A stretch of 62,985 bases of DNA. It comes from Candidatus Omnitrophota bacterium. Lineage in GTDB: Bacteria > Omnitrophota > Koll11 > Duberdicusellales > 4484-171. The DNA is taken from positions 1-62,985 of the forward strand of contig JAUYCY010000149.1 of NCBI GenBank assembly GCA_030692055.1, read 5' to 3'. The first letter of the stretch is position 1. Each line of letters starts with the position of its first letter. A program made the translations under genes and the position numbers. Positions 41,149 to 49,772 of this stretch are shown one piece after another. The notes under the pieces were generated by a model. The model saw nothing but the letters and a program-made list of their open reading frames with translations. It made no database searches and had not been told where the DNA came from.

Positions 41149-41874
41149 ATGGACAATGATAAAAAAATACAATCCTTATCAGTGATAATTCCAGCCTTTA
41201 ACGAAGAAGAGATAATTGAAGAAAGCATATTACTTTTATACGATAAATTAAAAAATAATGTTATGGATTATGAAATAATTGTAGTTGATGACGGCAGTAA
41301 CGATGAGACGTCTTATATCGCTAGACAACTATCATTGGTAATAAAAGATTTAAAACTGATAAATAACCATACTAATCAAGGATATGGAAGTGCACTCAGA
41401 AAGGGTTTTTCTATAGCTTCTAAAGAATTAGTTTTCTATACGGATGCAGATTTACCCATTGACTATGAAGAGATTTTTAAAGCAGAGACGATACTCAGAG
41501 AGACAGGTTCAGATTTTATCGCTGGTTTTAGATATAATAGAACCGTAGAGCCCATATATAGGATAATTTATTCATTTGTTTACAACTGTTTAATCTCTTT
41601 TCTGTTTGGGGTAAAAGTAACGGATATTAATTTTTCGTTTAAATTATTTAAAAGAGGAATCTTGGAAAAACTGAATTTAGAATCTGAAGGACTTTTTATT
41701 GATGCAGAAATGATAGTGAAGGCTACCTATCTTGGATATAAGATTAAAGAGTTTGGAACTGCTTATTTCCCACGAAAAACAGGATATTCCACTCTGGGGA
41801 GGCCAAGGGCTGTTTTAAAGACACTATGTGAAATTATAAAATATTATCAGAAGATAAAAGAAATAAAAAAATGA
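41149..41874 (+). CDS. GT2 family glycosyltransferase (dolichyl-phosphate-sugar synthase-like)
   Basis: About 241 aa: LSVIIPAFNEEEIIEESILL, EIIVVDDGSNDETS, NQGYGSALRKGF and the metal motif YTDADLPI, then INFSFKLFKRGI. This resembles DPMS-type enzymes that make polyprenyl-phosphate sugars, donors for GT39-like enzymes such as those at 31069 and 45909. I use ATG 41149 (MDNDKK); a TTG at 41113 extends the frame into repeat-like sequence. Confidence 0.87.
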   Translation: MDNDKKIQSLSVIIPAFNEEEIIEESILLLYDKLKNNVMDYEIIVVDDGSNDETSYIARQLSLVIKDLKLINNHTNQGYGSALRKGFSIASKELVFYTDADLPIDYEEIFKAETILRETGSDFIAGFRYNRTVEPIYRIIYSFVYNCLISFLFGVKVTDINFSFKLFKRGILEKLNLESEGLFIDAEMIVKATYLGYKIKEFGTAYFPRKTGYSTLGRPRAVLKTLCEIIKYYQKIKEIKK

Positions 41875-42707
41875 AAAAATCTTTAATAATAACCGCTGAT
41901 GATTTCGGGCTTCACGATGATATCAACAGGGGTATTGAGGTTGCTATTAAAAATGGCGTTGTCAATAGCGTATCTTTTGTGACAAATACTCCTCTCTTTG
42001 AAGACTCTCTAAAGATTATTAAACGGTATCCAGATGTTAGTGTTGGAGTGCATTTAAATATTACCGATGAACCCCCACTTTCTTCTTTAGAACGTGTAAA
42101 GTTTTTATTGAACAATAAACAATCTTTTTTAGGCAATCACTTTAAGGTAATTTATTCCGTAATTTCTAACCCTCGCCAGGTAAATCAAATCAAACTAGAA
42201 TTCGAATTACAAATAAAAAGGCTATTGGATAACAATATAACTATTTCTCATTTAAATAGCCACGGTCATATTCATATAATCCCTTGCTTATTTAAAATTA
42301 CTTTAGAACTCTCAAAGAAATTTAATATCCCTTTTATAAGAATTCCCGAAGAAAGATTATTTAAAAAGGATTATTTTTATAGATGGGATATTGTTGGGAT
42401 AAATCTTTTATCAAAATATGTAACCCATAAGTTTAGAAACAGTCAATTTAATCACACGGATTCCTTTTTCGGCTTAAGATATGCTGGTAGGCTTACGAGG
42501 GAAAGATTAACCAGAATAATAAGAAATTTAGATTATGGTACAACAGAAATAGTAACTCATCCCGGATACGAGAACTATTCACTCTCTCAGAGATTTAATT
42601 GGAATTATTCTTGGCGCGAAGAACTTCTTGCTTTAATGGCTAATGAAATAAAAGAAGAGGCCAGATATAGAAAAATAGAGTTTATAAACTTTCAACAGAT
42701 ACTATAA
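41871..42707 (+). CDS. YdjC/ChbG/HpnK-family carbohydrate deacetylase
   Basis: A 278-aa protein starting LIITADDFGLHDDINRGI, the family's metal-binding ADDFG motif, with GVHLNITDEPP, LNSHGHIHIIPCLF and TEIVTHPGYE supplying the other His residues. Family members deacetylate N-acetylated sugars (chitobiose, or the hopanoid GlcNAc in HpnK). It overlaps the upstream GT2 gene by 4 bp, so it may deacetylate a sugar on the same carrier. Confidence 0.88.
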   Translation: MKKSLIITADDFGLHDDINRGIEVAIKNGVVNSVSFVTNTPLFEDSLKIIKRYPDVSVGVHLNITDEPPLSSLERVKFLLNNKQSFLGNHFKVIYSVISNPRQVNQIKLEFELQIKRLLDNNITISHLNSHGHIHIIPCLFKITLELSKKFNIPFIRIPEERLFKKDYFYRWDIVGINLLSKYVTHKFRNSQFNHTDSFFGLRYAGRLTRERLTRIIRNLDYGTTEIVTHPGYENYSLSQRFNWNYSWREELLALMANEIKEEARYRKIEFINFQQIL

Positions 42708-42727
42708 TTTTACCGGTTTATGTTACA

Positions 42728-43399
42728 ATGTTTAAAAATAACCAATTATTAAATTGGTATTTTAAGAAAGCATCGCTTCCTGTTTTTTTCCATGTTTTTC
42801 TAAGATATATTATGGCTCCGCTTGAAGAAGTAGAAAAGTATATACCGCAGTGCGGGCGTATACTTGATTTTGGGTGCGGGCACGGCACATTTTCATATTT
42901 AATGTACTTTTCATCAATAAAGCGTGAGATTGTGGGATTAGACGTTGATCGAAATAAAATAAATATTGCCAAAGCCATCAACCCCAATAATAAAAACATC
43001 GTTTTTACAGACAGAGATATTAATGATTTTAAAAACAAAGAATTTGATGCAGTCGTGATTAACGATGTTTTGTATTTGATGCCCTATGCAGAACAAAATA
43101 ATCTATTAAAAAGTATCCACAATGTCTTAAAAGACGATGCGGTCTTGATAATTAAGACTATGGATCCTAGGTCTAAACTTAAATTCTTCTGTAGCTATAT
43201 CCAGGAATTTATCTCTGTAAATATTATTAAAATTACGAAATCAAAAGAAGGTAAGTTCTATTTTGTAAAAGACTTGAATCATTTTAAACAAATCTTGCAA
43301 GAAGCAGGATTTCATACTCAAGAGTTCAAGTTGGATAGAGGATTTTTACATCCACATATTTTGTTGCTGTGCCATAAAAAGTTAAACAAAAGTTTTTAA
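42728..43399 (+). CDS. Class I SAM-dependent methyltransferase
   Basis: A 223-aa protein with RILDFGCGHGTFSYLMYF, GLDVDRNKINIAKAI and FDAVVINDVLYLMP. A conserved but unassigned Methyltransf-type fold; catalytic details are not visible. It lies 20 bp after the YdjC-like gene and 10 bp before another methyltransferase. Confidence 0.8.
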   Translation: MFKNNQLLNWYFKKASLPVFFHVFLRYIMAPLEEVEKYIPQCGRILDFGCGHGTFSYLMYFSSIKREIVGLDVDRNKINIAKAINPNNKNIVFTDRDINDFKNKEFDAVVINDVLYLMPYAEQNNLLKSIHNVLKDDAVLIIKTMDPRSKLKFFCSYIQEFISVNIIKITKSKEGKFYFVKDLNHFKQILQEAGFHTQEFKLDRGFLHPHILLLCHKKLNKSF

Positions 43400-43409
43400 G
43401 AAAGACCGA

Positions 43410-44186
43410 ATGGAACAGAAGCCTCTGGTTATTAAACTTTTATATCTGGCAAGAAACCTGCGTTCTAAAGCATTGTTCAAAGCCCTCAAATGCTATTGTA
43501 GAGGAGAAGTTTTAGATATAGGAGGATGGGATTTCTATTTAATTGCAAGACGTAAGAATCTAAATTTCAATAGCTGGACTTCATTAGAATGTTCGAGTGA
43601 AAAAGCGCTAGAAATAGATGATAAACGTTATCGATTTTGTGTTGGCGATGGTTGCAATTTAGAATACGAAGATAATTCTTTTGATACTATTTTAAATGTA
43701 CACGTATTAGAGCATGTTTTCGAACCTATAAAAATGGTAAAAGAGATTTCAAGGGTGCTGAAAATAAATGGATATGCTATATTTCTCATCCCTCAAACTT
43801 CTACCATGCATATGGCGCCGCATCACTACTATAACTTTACAAGATTTTGGATTAAGGAAGTCATGGAGCGCGTAGGGTTAGATATTGTTCAGATAAAGCC
43901 TTTGGGTGGGTTATGGTCATCAATGGCTTCGCATTTAGTTTTCTTTTTTTTACAAAGTTTCAGGTTAAGAGGAATGTCAATAAAAGAAAACAAAAGAAAC
44001 CTTCTGTTTTACTTTCTTTATCCATTTATGGTTTTATACGCAATTATTAGCATTCCCGTATGTTTAATTCTAAGCCTTGGAGATTTAACTGAAGAGCCGA
44101 ACAATTATCTAGTTATTGTAAAAAACGGTAAACAATCTATATCGGCAAAATATTATCCAGACAATCTAAATCATTCTATTGATTAA
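43410..44186 (+). CDS. Class I SAM-dependent methyltransferase with C-terminal membrane segment
   Basis: A 258-aa protein: GEVLDIGGWDFYLIARR in place of the usual motif I, FCVGDGCNLEYEDNSFDTIL and NVHVLEHVFEPIKMVKEI. A hydrophobic segment, LFYFLYPFMVLYAIISIPV, near residue 205 suggests membrane attachment. This would suit work on a lipid-linked glycan. The Gly-rich motif is variant (DIGGW), as in some sugar methyltransferases. Confidence 0.78.
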   Translation: MEQKPLVIKLLYLARNLRSKALFKALKCYCRGEVLDIGGWDFYLIARRKNLNFNSWTSLECSSEKALEIDDKRYRFCVGDGCNLEYEDNSFDTILNVHVLEHVFEPIKMVKEISRVLKINGYAIFLIPQTSTMHMAPHHYYNFTRFWIKEVMERVGLDIVQIKPLGGLWSSMASHLVFFFLQSFRLRGMSIKENKRNLLFYFLYPFMVLYAIISIPVCLILSLGDLTEEPNNYLVIVKNGKQSISAKYYPDNLNHSID

Positions 44187-44203
44187 TAAGAATATAATAT
44201 AAT

Positions 44204-45646
44204 ATGAGAATACTTTTCATTATGAAAGAATCTATAATACATGAAAGAATAGGTTTGATGTATTTAAGTTCAAATCTAAAATCCCAAGGTCATGAAGTTC
44301 GCCTTGTGTTGGTTGAACGCGTTGGTATTAGCTGGGTTATGAACCTAATGAATAGTTATGCGCCAACCGTAGTGGGTTATAGCGCGATGACTGGAGAACA
44401 TGTAGGCTTACTCGCAATTAATAAAATCCTAAAAGAGAAGTATAAGTTTTTAGCTGTCTTTGGTGGTCCACATGCAACCTTTTTTCCCAATTTAATTAAG
44501 GAAGATGGATGCGATGCTATTTGTATAGGTGAAGGAGATATCGCGTTTCCAGAATTCTGCCGCAGAGTGGAATACAATGAAGCCTATTGGGAGGCCCCCA
44601 ATTTTATAGTAAAACACGCAGGTGAAATTATTCGTAATCCCCTCCTCCCCTTGGTAGAGAACTTGGATGAATTGCCATTTCCCGATCGTGCCTTGATGTA
44701 CGAAGCCGATCCTGATTTATTAGCTAAGGGGCACAAAATTTTCTTTTCTGGGCGCGGTTGTCCTTATAAGTGCACCTACTGCTTCAACAGAAAATATAAC
44801 GAAATTTATCAAGGCAAAGGCAAGGTTATTCGTTATCGCTCTGAGGAAAATTTAATAAATGAAATTTGCTTGGTAAAAGAACGCTATCCATTAGATATAG
44901 TTTTAATACACGATGATGCATTTCTTTTAAAACCAAAAGATTGGTTGATACGATTTGCCAATCTTTATAAAGAACGAGTTAAGCTTCCATTGAGCTGTAA
45001 TGTTCGAGCAAACCTTGTCAGCGAGGAGATAATTTTTATTTTAAAAGAAGCTAGTCTTGACTCAGTCTGGATGGGGGTTGAGTGTGGCAATGAAGAAGTA
45101 GCAAATAATATTCTCGAGCGGGGGTTAACTAACAAGCAAATTATTATGGCCTCCAGAAGTATAAAAAATCACGGTATTAAATTATGCACGGAAAACGTTT
45201 TGGGTCTGCCTATGAAGAATAGTTATCAAATAGATATCCAAACACTTAATTTAAATATTGCAATTCACCCCGATTTTGCTGTTGCATCACTTTTATATCC
45301 GTATCCAGGAACCCCCATTCATTCTTATGCTCAAACGCATGGTTTTCTATCAAGGGCAACTCCATTTTTTGAAACAAATAAACGCCATTCTTTATTTAGG
45401 TTTTCAAAAAAGGAAAGGAGAAAAATCGAGAATTTTCAAAAATTATTTAGCTTGATAACTCGCCTTCCATTTTTAAAAAGTTTGCAAGACCTGTTATGCA
45501 GGCTACCGTTGGGAAAGCTATACAGCAGTATTTTTTATTTTTGGTATGGTTACAATATGAAAATTAGAATTTACCCATTTCGCTCTTTGAGGAAAGAAGC
45601 AGGCAGTTATATTCGATTGTGGTGGAAACTTATACAGAAAAGCTAA
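44204..45646 (+). CDS. B12-binding-type radical SAM protein
   Basis: A 480-aa protein with an N-terminal cobalamin-binding-like domain (FGGPHATFFPNLI, CIGEGDIAFPEFC) and a radical SAM core GRGCPYKCTYCF with C186, C190 and C193, then SVWMGVECGNEEVANNILER and LYPYPGTPIHSYA. It is related to the protein at 29586 but distinct. Likely radical methylation or another B12-dependent step on the glycan or its lipid (inference). Confidence 0.86.
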   Translation: MRILFIMKESIIHERIGLMYLSSNLKSQGHEVRLVLVERVGISWVMNLMNSYAPTVVGYSAMTGEHVGLLAINKILKEKYKFLAVFGGPHATFFPNLIKEDGCDAICIGEGDIAFPEFCRRVEYNEAYWEAPNFIVKHAGEIIRNPLLPLVENLDELPFPDRALMYEADPDLLAKGHKIFFSGRGCPYKCTYCFNRKYNEIYQGKGKVIRYRSEENLINEICLVKERYPLDIVLIHDDAFLLKPKDWLIRFANLYKERVKLPLSCNVRANLVSEEIIFILKEASLDSVWMGVECGNEEVANNILERGLTNKQIIMASRSIKNHGIKLCTENVLGLPMKNSYQIDIQTLNLNIAIHPDFAVASLLYPYPGTPIHSYAQTHGFLSRATPFFETNKRHSLFRFSKKERRKIENFQKLFSLITRLPFLKSLQDLLCRLPLGKLYSSIFYFWYGYNMKIRIYPFRSLRKEAGSYIRLWWKLIQKS

Positions 45647-45702
45647 AAAACCACTTTGATGATTTGCTATAAGCCTAAAAGGATTTAACTAATTGTCAGT
45701 AT

Positions 45703-45837
45703 ATTCCTTTGGTTTATTTTATGATTATCATATTGTTATTATGCTTGTTTTGGGAATGGCTATTTTCGTTATCTATTAATCTATCAGCGGTTATTTTACT
45801 AATTTCTTTTGATTTTTTAAAATGCCCTGTTTGTTAA
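45703..45837 (+). pseudogene. 3' remnant of a GT2 glycosyltransferase gene
   Basis: The frame reads IPLVYFMIIILLLCLFWEWL and later LISFDFLKCPVC before TAA. It aligns with the end of the GT2 at 39182 (IPLVYLILLSLILNIFWKGL, ISLDFLKC). The rest of the gene is absent. Its end merges into the 34-bp repeat at 45819, suggesting loss of a gene through a rearrangement there. Confidence 0.7.
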
Positions 45838-45852
45838 TAGGGGTCAGTATAG
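45819..45852 (+). repeat. 34-bp dispersed repeat, copy 2
   Basis: Second copy of the sequence at 40931-40964. It overlaps the 3' end of the GT2 remnant and supplies the ATG (45822) of an over-long start for the next gene. Confidence 0.65.
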
Positions 45853-45908
45853 TTTTGTATAAAATAAAAGCAAGGTGGAATAATAAGGAGGAGGCTAAAA
45901 TTTTAAGA

Positions 45909-47618
45909 ATGTTAGCATTCTTTCAAACCATTCATCCTTCCATAAAAGACATGTCGGAAACTATTTTAATAAAAATAAGAGAACGAAAAGAACTTATTGC
46001 CAACATAGCCTTAATTGGTTTAATTCTACTCGCAATATATTTAAGGGTAAAAAACCTGGGCTTGTCTTTATTTTTTGGTGAAGAAGAGCATTATATTTTC
46101 ATTTCTAATTACATATTAAAAACTTTCCCCTATTTTGGGTCATTTTTTTTACATACCAGTAATTTTCCTGCAATAGCAACTTTAGGTCCGATGCCATTCT
46201 ACATATTTGCATTGCCTTTAATTATATCAAAGAACCCTCTTAGCGTAACATTTCTTATCGCCCTATTAAACATTTTAGCAGTAATATTGTGTTACGGGTT
46301 TGTAAAAGTGTTTTTTAATCGAAGAATAGCTTTGATCACAACTGCTTTATTTGCTGTTTCTCCATGGGCTGTTGCATGTGCAAGAAAGATCTGGAATCCG
46401 TATATGGTACTGCCGTTCATAATATTATTTTATTACACATTCTTCTTAGCTTTATTTAAAAATAAACAAAAATATTTAATTCTATCATTCATAATAAGCG
46501 CGTTTTCTATACAATTATGCCAGATTTGCTATGCATTAATTCCAAGTTTGATCTTGGGAATTTATTTTTTTCGGCGGCAATTAAGAAAGAGATACACAAT
46601 AATAGGAGCAGCCTGTTTTATATTGCTGTATTTGCCGCAATTCTTTCTTGAATCAAAAAGCGATTTTTATTTATATAATTGGCTCACAGATAGATTGTTA
46701 ACTTCTAATTTCAAAGAGATGATAAATGCTTTGGCTATACATTTAAAACCAATTAGCTACTTTAATTCCGTAAGCAAAGTTAGCTATTGGTTAGGAATAA
46801 TCCTGTTTATATTAGGTTTAATTGTTATTATAAAAAGATATCTTTTAAGCTATATTTTAGCCAGAAAAGAAAGGTCGAAAGAATATTTAAAGTATATTTT
46901 AGTATTATCATGGACTTTTGCTCCTTTATTACTATTAATGCTATTTCGTCAAAATTGCGATCCTACTGACCATCATTATTCTATCTCCATATTTCCTGCG
47001 CAATTTATTATTATGGCTATTGGTTTAGACTATATTGCAAAACAGAAAATTTTTAAAAGCTTTTCTTTGAAGCCATTTGTGTTCATAATTGTCATTACAA
47101 TAATTTCTTTGCAAAGCATAGGAATTATACGTCTGCATAGGCAAATAGACAGGGAGGGAATTATTTATGAAACTTGGCCCTATGGCGATGTGCCGCTTAG
47201 ATACAAGATAAATATCGTAAAATATATAATTCATGATTCGTCGAACAATAAATTAATTTTCGAAAAAAATATTCATACTTTAATCGCAATTGCTCCTGAT
47301 TATTACGCTTTGGTTGGCTATTGGTATTTATTTAACTTCTTTAGCAAGGAAGTTGGAGAGAAAGAAATACCGCCAAAATATTTTGATGTTCCAGTCCATT
47401 ACATTATCATCCATAAGGAAAGAAATAATCTGGATTCGCTAAAAAGATGGGCGTCTTTAAATAATGTAGAAATATACGTGAACGATATTAATGCCAATCT
47501 CAAAGTTATAAAAATTAATTCAGAAGAAAATTTTAACAAGTTTAAATCAGCTTTTGGAGTAGCCGATACTGAATACGAGTACTATACTAAAGATACTCGA
47601 TTCCAAAATCTATTTTAA
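45909..47618 (+). CDS. GT39-like membrane glycosyltransferase
   Basis: A polytopic GT-C-type protein: helix ANIALIGLILLAIYLRVKNL, an early acidic loop FFGEEEHYIF typical of GT-C active sites, GPMPFYIFALPLI, SPWAVACARKIWNPY and a C-terminal soluble region. The start is unsure: ATG 45909 follows AAGGAGGAGG at a long distance, ATG 45951 is also possible, and ATG 45822 lies in the repeat and is unlikely. It probably uses a polyprenyl-phosphate sugar in the periplasm. Confidence 0.75.
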   Translation: MLAFFQTIHPSIKDMSETILIKIRERKELIANIALIGLILLAIYLRVKNLGLSLFFGEEEHYIFISNYILKTFPYFGSFFLHTSNFPAIATLGPMPFYIFALPLIISKNPLSVTFLIALLNILAVILCYGFVKVFFNRRIALITTALFAVSPWAVACARKIWNPYMVLPFIILFYYTFFLALFKNKQKYLILSFIISAFSIQLCQICYALIPSLILGIYFFRRQLRKRYTIIGAACFILLYLPQFFLESKSDFYLYNWLTDRLLTSNFKEMINALAIHLKPISYFNSVSKVSYWLGIILFILGLIVIIKRYLLSYILARKERSKEYLKYILVLSWTFAPLLLLMLFRQNCDPTDHHYSISIFPAQFIIMAIGLDYIAKQKIFKSFSLKPFVFIIVITIISLQSIGIIRLHRQIDREGIIYETWPYGDVPLRYKINIVKYIIHDSSNNKLIFEKNIHTLIAIAPDYYALVGYWYLFNFFSKEVGEKEIPPKYFDVPVHYIIIHKERNNLDSLKRWASLNNVEIYVNDINANLKVIKINSEENFNKFKSAFGVADTEYEYYTKDTRFQNLF

Positions 47619-47635
47619 GCACTTTGAGACTCAAA

Positions 47636-49768
47636 ATGATATCTGAGCCAATAGTACAATTTAATAATGTAGGCGAAAGATTTAGACTATATCATCAAAA
47701 AAATCGTGATATTAAGGAAATAATTTTTGATTTAGTTAAAGGTAGAAGAGCTCCCAAAGAAGAATTTTGGGCTTTAAAAGGCATCAGTTTTGAGGTTCGA
47801 CAAGGTGAGGTTGTGGGTATTATTGGTGAAAACGGCTCAGGAAAAACGACAATTTTAAATCTGATTGCTGGGATATTGAGTCCGGATGAAGGAGAAGTTA
47901 AGATAAACGGCAGAGTCTCTGCGCTATTAGAATTAGGTACGGGATTCCACCCTGAATTTTCGGGAAGGGAAAATATTTATCTCTATGGATCAGTGTTGGG
48001 TTTAAGTAAAAAAACAATTGATTATAGATTTGATGAGATTGTTAGATTCGCAGAATTAGAAAAATTTATTGATGCGCCGGTTAAAACCTATTCAGCAGGC
48101 ATGTATGTTAGGTTAGGCTTTGCTATTGCTATAAATGTAGACCCAGATATTTTGCTTATTGATGAAGTATTGGCAGTAGGTGATGAGGCATTTAAGATTA
48201 AGTGTATTCAAAAGATAAATGAATTTAAAAACCGTGGTAAGACTATCGTGGTGATATCCCATAGCATGGATTTAATTAGTATGCTTTGTGATAGGGCCAT
48301 TGTTTTACAAGGAGGCCGCATTATTAGTGATGCCAAAGTAGATGAATCAATCAAATTTTATCTACAAACAGTGGGGGAAAAGAAAGGGATAGCAGTAATA
48401 AACAGAAACAATCAAAGGCTAATTTTTAATAATGGGCGAATTTATATTTGGTATGATGAAAAATTTCTTACCAAAGGTTTTGGTGGCTATGCAGCGTTTT
48501 TCTATCAAGGAGTGGCATATAATTCTTATATGGCACAGTGGAGTATTCAACATAAGGATGAGACAAGGTTAGAAATTAGAGAAGATTTTATTGACCTTCC
48601 ATTCTATCTGCTATGGGCGATTGATTTAGATGAAAATAGAAAAATATCTTGGAGCATCTATATTGTTAACGCTAGGGATTGTGCAGGTTTATCTCATTGT
48701 CAAGTAACTTTAATGTTATCAGATAAATATACACGATGGTTTAATCTTAATTACGAGGACAGTTTTCCTGCGGATTTATTGGATTCTGGATGGCTAGAAA
48801 TACCGCTAAATGATAAAAACAGCAAAATCTTAGGAGTATCGGCTTCGGAGAAGAATTATCCGCCACCTTTATTAATGGATTTTTCAGAAGTCGCTTTTGA
48901 ATGTCGACCAGCTCTTCATAATACAGAGAGGTCCCAAGGCGCTCGAATATTACAGATTAATATTGTTGATGGCGATAGGTTATCTTCTCTTCCTAAAGGA
49001 AAACATCTTATTTTTACAAGCAAAATTCAATGTTTTGATACACAAGAGAACATGAAGAGTTATATTAGAGATATACGCGAGCGCGATGTAGAAAAGCGTT
49101 CCCTCAGAAAAGATTATTTAAAATTAATATTTGATTATGGAAAGACAAGAATATTTTATAAAGACAAAGAGATAACCAAGGGTTCTGCTATTCATAGTCC
49201 TATGAAAATTAATAAACTATGGAGATATGAAACTCATTGTCATTGGTTGGTAGAGAAAGCTAATGATACATTAATTCTTAAGGGGAAATTACAGCATTTA
49301 CCGTGTCAGCAAAATTGGCATATTCGGATTCTAAGCGCTGAAGATATTCAGCTAACCGTAGAGCTTGAAGTTCTTGAGCAAATGGAAGCAGAAAAAATAC
49401 AGATAAATGTTATGCTTCCCGAGCAATATAAGAATTGGTTTGTTGGCCATCCAGTCTTTGCTCAAGGTGAATTCCCCACTTTATTTGATACTGAATATTT
49501 TGAACCATGGCAAACTTTGTGGGAGGGCAGCATCGCATCAATAGATATAATAGGTGTTGAGCCGGTGAAAACACAGGAAATTATTTTCCCCTCCGTATTA
49601 TTAAAGTGTCAGTCTTTGTACTCGGCTCATTGTTTTAAAATAATAAATTCTGATAAGGTATTAAAAAGTAGAGTCTTACAATGCAGTCAAGAGATGATGA
49701 ATAATACTATAAAATTGCCACCTGGAAAACATACCCTTTTTAAATGTATAATTACAATCAAAGGTTGA
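47636..49768 (+). CDS. wzt: Wzt-type ABC exporter ATPase with duplicated novel C-terminal domain
   Basis: A 710-aa protein. Residues 1-245 are an ABC ATPase: Walker A GENGSGKTT (64-72), signature KTYSAGMYVRLGFA, Walker B DILLIDEVLAVGD, close to Wzt/TagH. Classical Wzt has one C-terminal glycan-binding domain of about 150 aa; here two related units of about 210 aa follow (about 260-466 and 495-710). Shared pairs include RLIFNNG/KLIFDYG, LSDKYTRWF/LPEQYKNWF and LPKGKHLIF/LPPGKHTLF. They are probably beta-rich glycan-recognition modules. I start at ATG 47636. It is followed by radical SAM genes, not by its permease. Confidence 0.9.
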   Translation: MISEPIVQFNNVGERFRLYHQKNRDIKEIIFDLVKGRRAPKEEFWALKGISFEVRQGEVVGIIGENGSGKTTILNLIAGILSPDEGEVKINGRVSALLELGTGFHPEFSGRENIYLYGSVLGLSKKTIDYRFDEIVRFAELEKFIDAPVKTYSAGMYVRLGFAIAINVDPDILLIDEVLAVGDEAFKIKCIQKINEFKNRGKTIVVISHSMDLISMLCDRAIVLQGGRIISDAKVDESIKFYLQTVGEKKGIAVINRNNQRLIFNNGRIYIWYDEKFLTKGFGGYAAFFYQGVAYNSYMAQWSIQHKDETRLEIREDFIDLPFYLLWAIDLDENRKISWSIYIVNARDCAGLSHCQVTLMLSDKYTRWFNLNYEDSFPADLLDSGWLEIPLNDKNSKILGVSASEKNYPPPLLMDFSEVAFECRPALHNTERSQGARILQINIVDGDRLSSLPKGKHLIFTSKIQCFDTQENMKSYIRDIRERDVEKRSLRKDYLKLIFDYGKTRIFYKDKEITKGSAIHSPMKINKLWRYETHCHWLVEKANDTLILKGKLQHLPCQQNWHIRILSAEDIQLTVELEVLEQMEAEKIQINVMLPEQYKNWFVGHPVFAQGEFPTLFDTEYFEPWQTLWEGSIASIDIIGVEPVKTQEIIFPSVLLKCQSLYSAHCFKIINSDKVLKSRVLQCSQEMMNNTIKLPPGKHTLFKCIITIKG

Positions 49769-49772
49769 AACA

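Noticed and set aside
45822..45908. Start of the GT39-like gene at ATG 45822
   Set aside because: This ATG is inside a dispersed repeat and the first 29 residues are unlike the family.
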